A stretch of 26,981 nucleotides of DNA from Schoenoplectus triqueter (taxonomy: Eukaryota > Streptophyta > Magnoliopsida > Poales > Cyperaceae). Below, piece by piece: positions 25,998-26,981 of this stretch; position 1 is the first letter of the stretch, and every line of letters begins with the position of its first letter. A model generated the notes under the pieces. It saw nothing but the letters and a program-made list of their open reading frames with translations. It was not told the origin of the DNA and did no database searches. A program made the translations under genes and the position numbers. The DNA is taken from NCBI GenBank assembly GCA_964058805.1, contig CAXKVV010001419.1, forward strand, positions 1 to 26,981, in the 5' to 3' direction.

Positions 25998-26305
25998 TTA
26001 CTTTTTCTTTTCTTTTGTGGCGATATCCATTGAATTTTGTGAAAACAATGTTCATGCTTTGATGCAAACGTTTGCCACCTAATATATGCAACTAACTGGC
26101 GAGAAAACAGTTCTAGAGCCTCTTAGGGCGGATTTACGCTCTCAATCTCATGAGAGTTATACGTTGGGTTAAAATTGATCATATATTTTTATTTCATTTA
26201 GTGTATTAATTTTTTTTAATTTATTAATTTTAATACTTTAATGATCTATATTCACATCTCGACTTCTCTGTATTAAAATCTTAGCTGTCTTGACCTCTAG
26301 TATCT
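25998..26305. other. Intergenic stretch between the unassigned tail and the direct repeat
   Basis: AT-rich. A short CTCTCAATCTCATGAGAG palindrome lies at about 26140-26157. Nothing else recognised. Confidence 0.4.
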
Positions 26306-26434
26306 CTGGAACAGTGCCAGTTTTCATCTGCCACCGTCAAGAGTTGCATATTGTACTACTACGCAGCCTGCTCGATAAATGTAAAAGCGTACCTAGTTAC
26401 TGGAACAGTGCCAATTTTCACCTACCACTGTCAA
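26306..26434 (+). repeat. 35-bp imperfect direct repeat, period 94 bp
   Basis: Copies at 26306-26340 and 26400-26434 both start CTGGAACAGTGCCA and end GTCAA, with four transitions between them. A weaker GTTGCA-CA match follows each. The sequence is non-coding, beyond the 3' end of NDA. Confidence 0.75.
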
Positions 26435-26639
26435 GTAACTGGTTGCACAGAAACCGCCAGATCATACTTGCACGGACGGGAGCAATCCATTTGAGCACAG
26501 CTGCATTGCAATTCGCTAATTTCACCGTACATTTTTTTTTATGACAGCCCGAGTTATACATTTGGCAATTCAGTACAATCCAATAGATAAAAAAATGGCT
26601 GAAATACTCCACAAGTAAACCCAGCTTTCATTCAATAAT

Positions 26640-26861
26640 TATCCCACAATTTACATGACATCTCCTTGGTCTCACGCTGTTGAATGAACATTACCTTTCT
26701 CTATTTGAGAAAAACAATGAAACAAAACGAGCTGAGAAGTATCACTCATTGTAAAAAAGAAATAACAGATTTATTTGCTGAAAAACGGAAAAAATCCAGA
26801 ATGGTGCTATAAACAACTGTGCGGTGTGTGGATGAGAAGCTCAGTATTTTTAGTTTTCCTT
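26640..26861 (-). other. Probable 3' UTR of the NDA gene
   Basis: This is the stretch just past the NDA stop codon on the minus strand. A canonical AATAAA lies at 26775-26770 (minus), 87 nt after the stop, a reasonable position for a polyadenylation signal. No coding potential seen. Confidence 0.5.
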
Positions 26862-26981
26862 CTAAATGCGACTGATGTCACGGCCAAATACCAGTGTGGT
26901 TAGCCAATTGATTGCCACATAGAATCTATTTCTCCAGCTGATCACACGTGTTAGATAAGCAGATCGCCAGATAAACCAGCT
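26862..26981 (-). CDS. NDA: C-terminus of a mitochondrial alternative NAD(P)H dehydrogenase, NDA class (partial)
   Basis: Last 39 codons plus TAG, read from the window edge leftward; the rest of the gene lies to the right. The peptide includes [20 protein letters not shown] and ends in VFGRDISRI. That is the conserved C-terminal tail of plant rotenone-insensitive internal type II NAD(P)H:ubiquinone oxidoreductases (NDA1/NDA2), which oxidise matrix NAD(P)H without pumping protons. The NDB class differs in having an EF-hand insertion and a different tail. NDA1 versus NDA2 cannot be told from this piece. The tail is thought to help membrane association. No splice site falls within the visible 120 nt. 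Confidence 0.9.
   Translation of the reverse strand, partial: SWFIWRSAYLTRVISWRNRFYVAINWLTTLVFGRDISRI

Overview
This window is nuclear DNA from a flowering plant. The evidence is GT-AG intron-containing genes that encode plant protein families, an AT-rich background, TA/GA microsatellites, and many non-autonomous DNA transposons. The proteins do not fix the species. A monocot is possible, but I hold that only weakly.

Three real genes can be supported. (1) A complete seven-exon calcium-dependent protein kinase on the minus strand (11569-15683, 544 aa), whose N-terminus MGNCCRSP and body match the CPK13 type. (2) A complete four-exon selenoprotein-T-like thioredoxin-fold protein on the plus strand (20835-22395, 226 aa), with CxxC in place of the animal Cys-Sec pair. 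(3) The last 39 codons of a type II NAD(P)H dehydrogenase of the NDA class (26862-26981, minus strand), running off the right edge. SelT and NDA are convergent. CPK13 and SelT are divergent, about 5 kb apart. A two-exon ORF tail at 25801-25997 looks spliceable, but I cannot name it.

Layout: 1-48 flank; 49-1473 a non-autonomous CACTA element with 3-bp GAC target duplications and dense subterminal repeats; 1474-2721 AT-rich intergenic; 2722-5845 a head-to-tail chain of about seven foldback elements, each bordered by (TA)n and often (GA)n/(CT)n tracts; 5846-11200 AT-rich intergenic DNA with degenerate element fragments; 11569-15683 CPK13, with a foldback element in its last intron and a start-stop upstream ORF in its probable leader; 15970-20750 intergenic, with a Tourist-like MITE at 17021-17375 and members of a GGGGCGGA-starting element family; 20835-22395 SelT; 22400-25800 AT-rich intergenic; 26862-26981 NDA tail.

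The most unusual part is the foldback chain at 2.7-5.8 kb. Elements with different termini share a similar AT-rich core, all sit in TA microsatellites, and one (3167-3574) is close to a perfect hairpin with roughly 185-bp arms. The three genes have separate jobs (calcium signalling kinase, ER redox protein, mitochondrial alternative respiration) and show no sign of forming a functional cluster.
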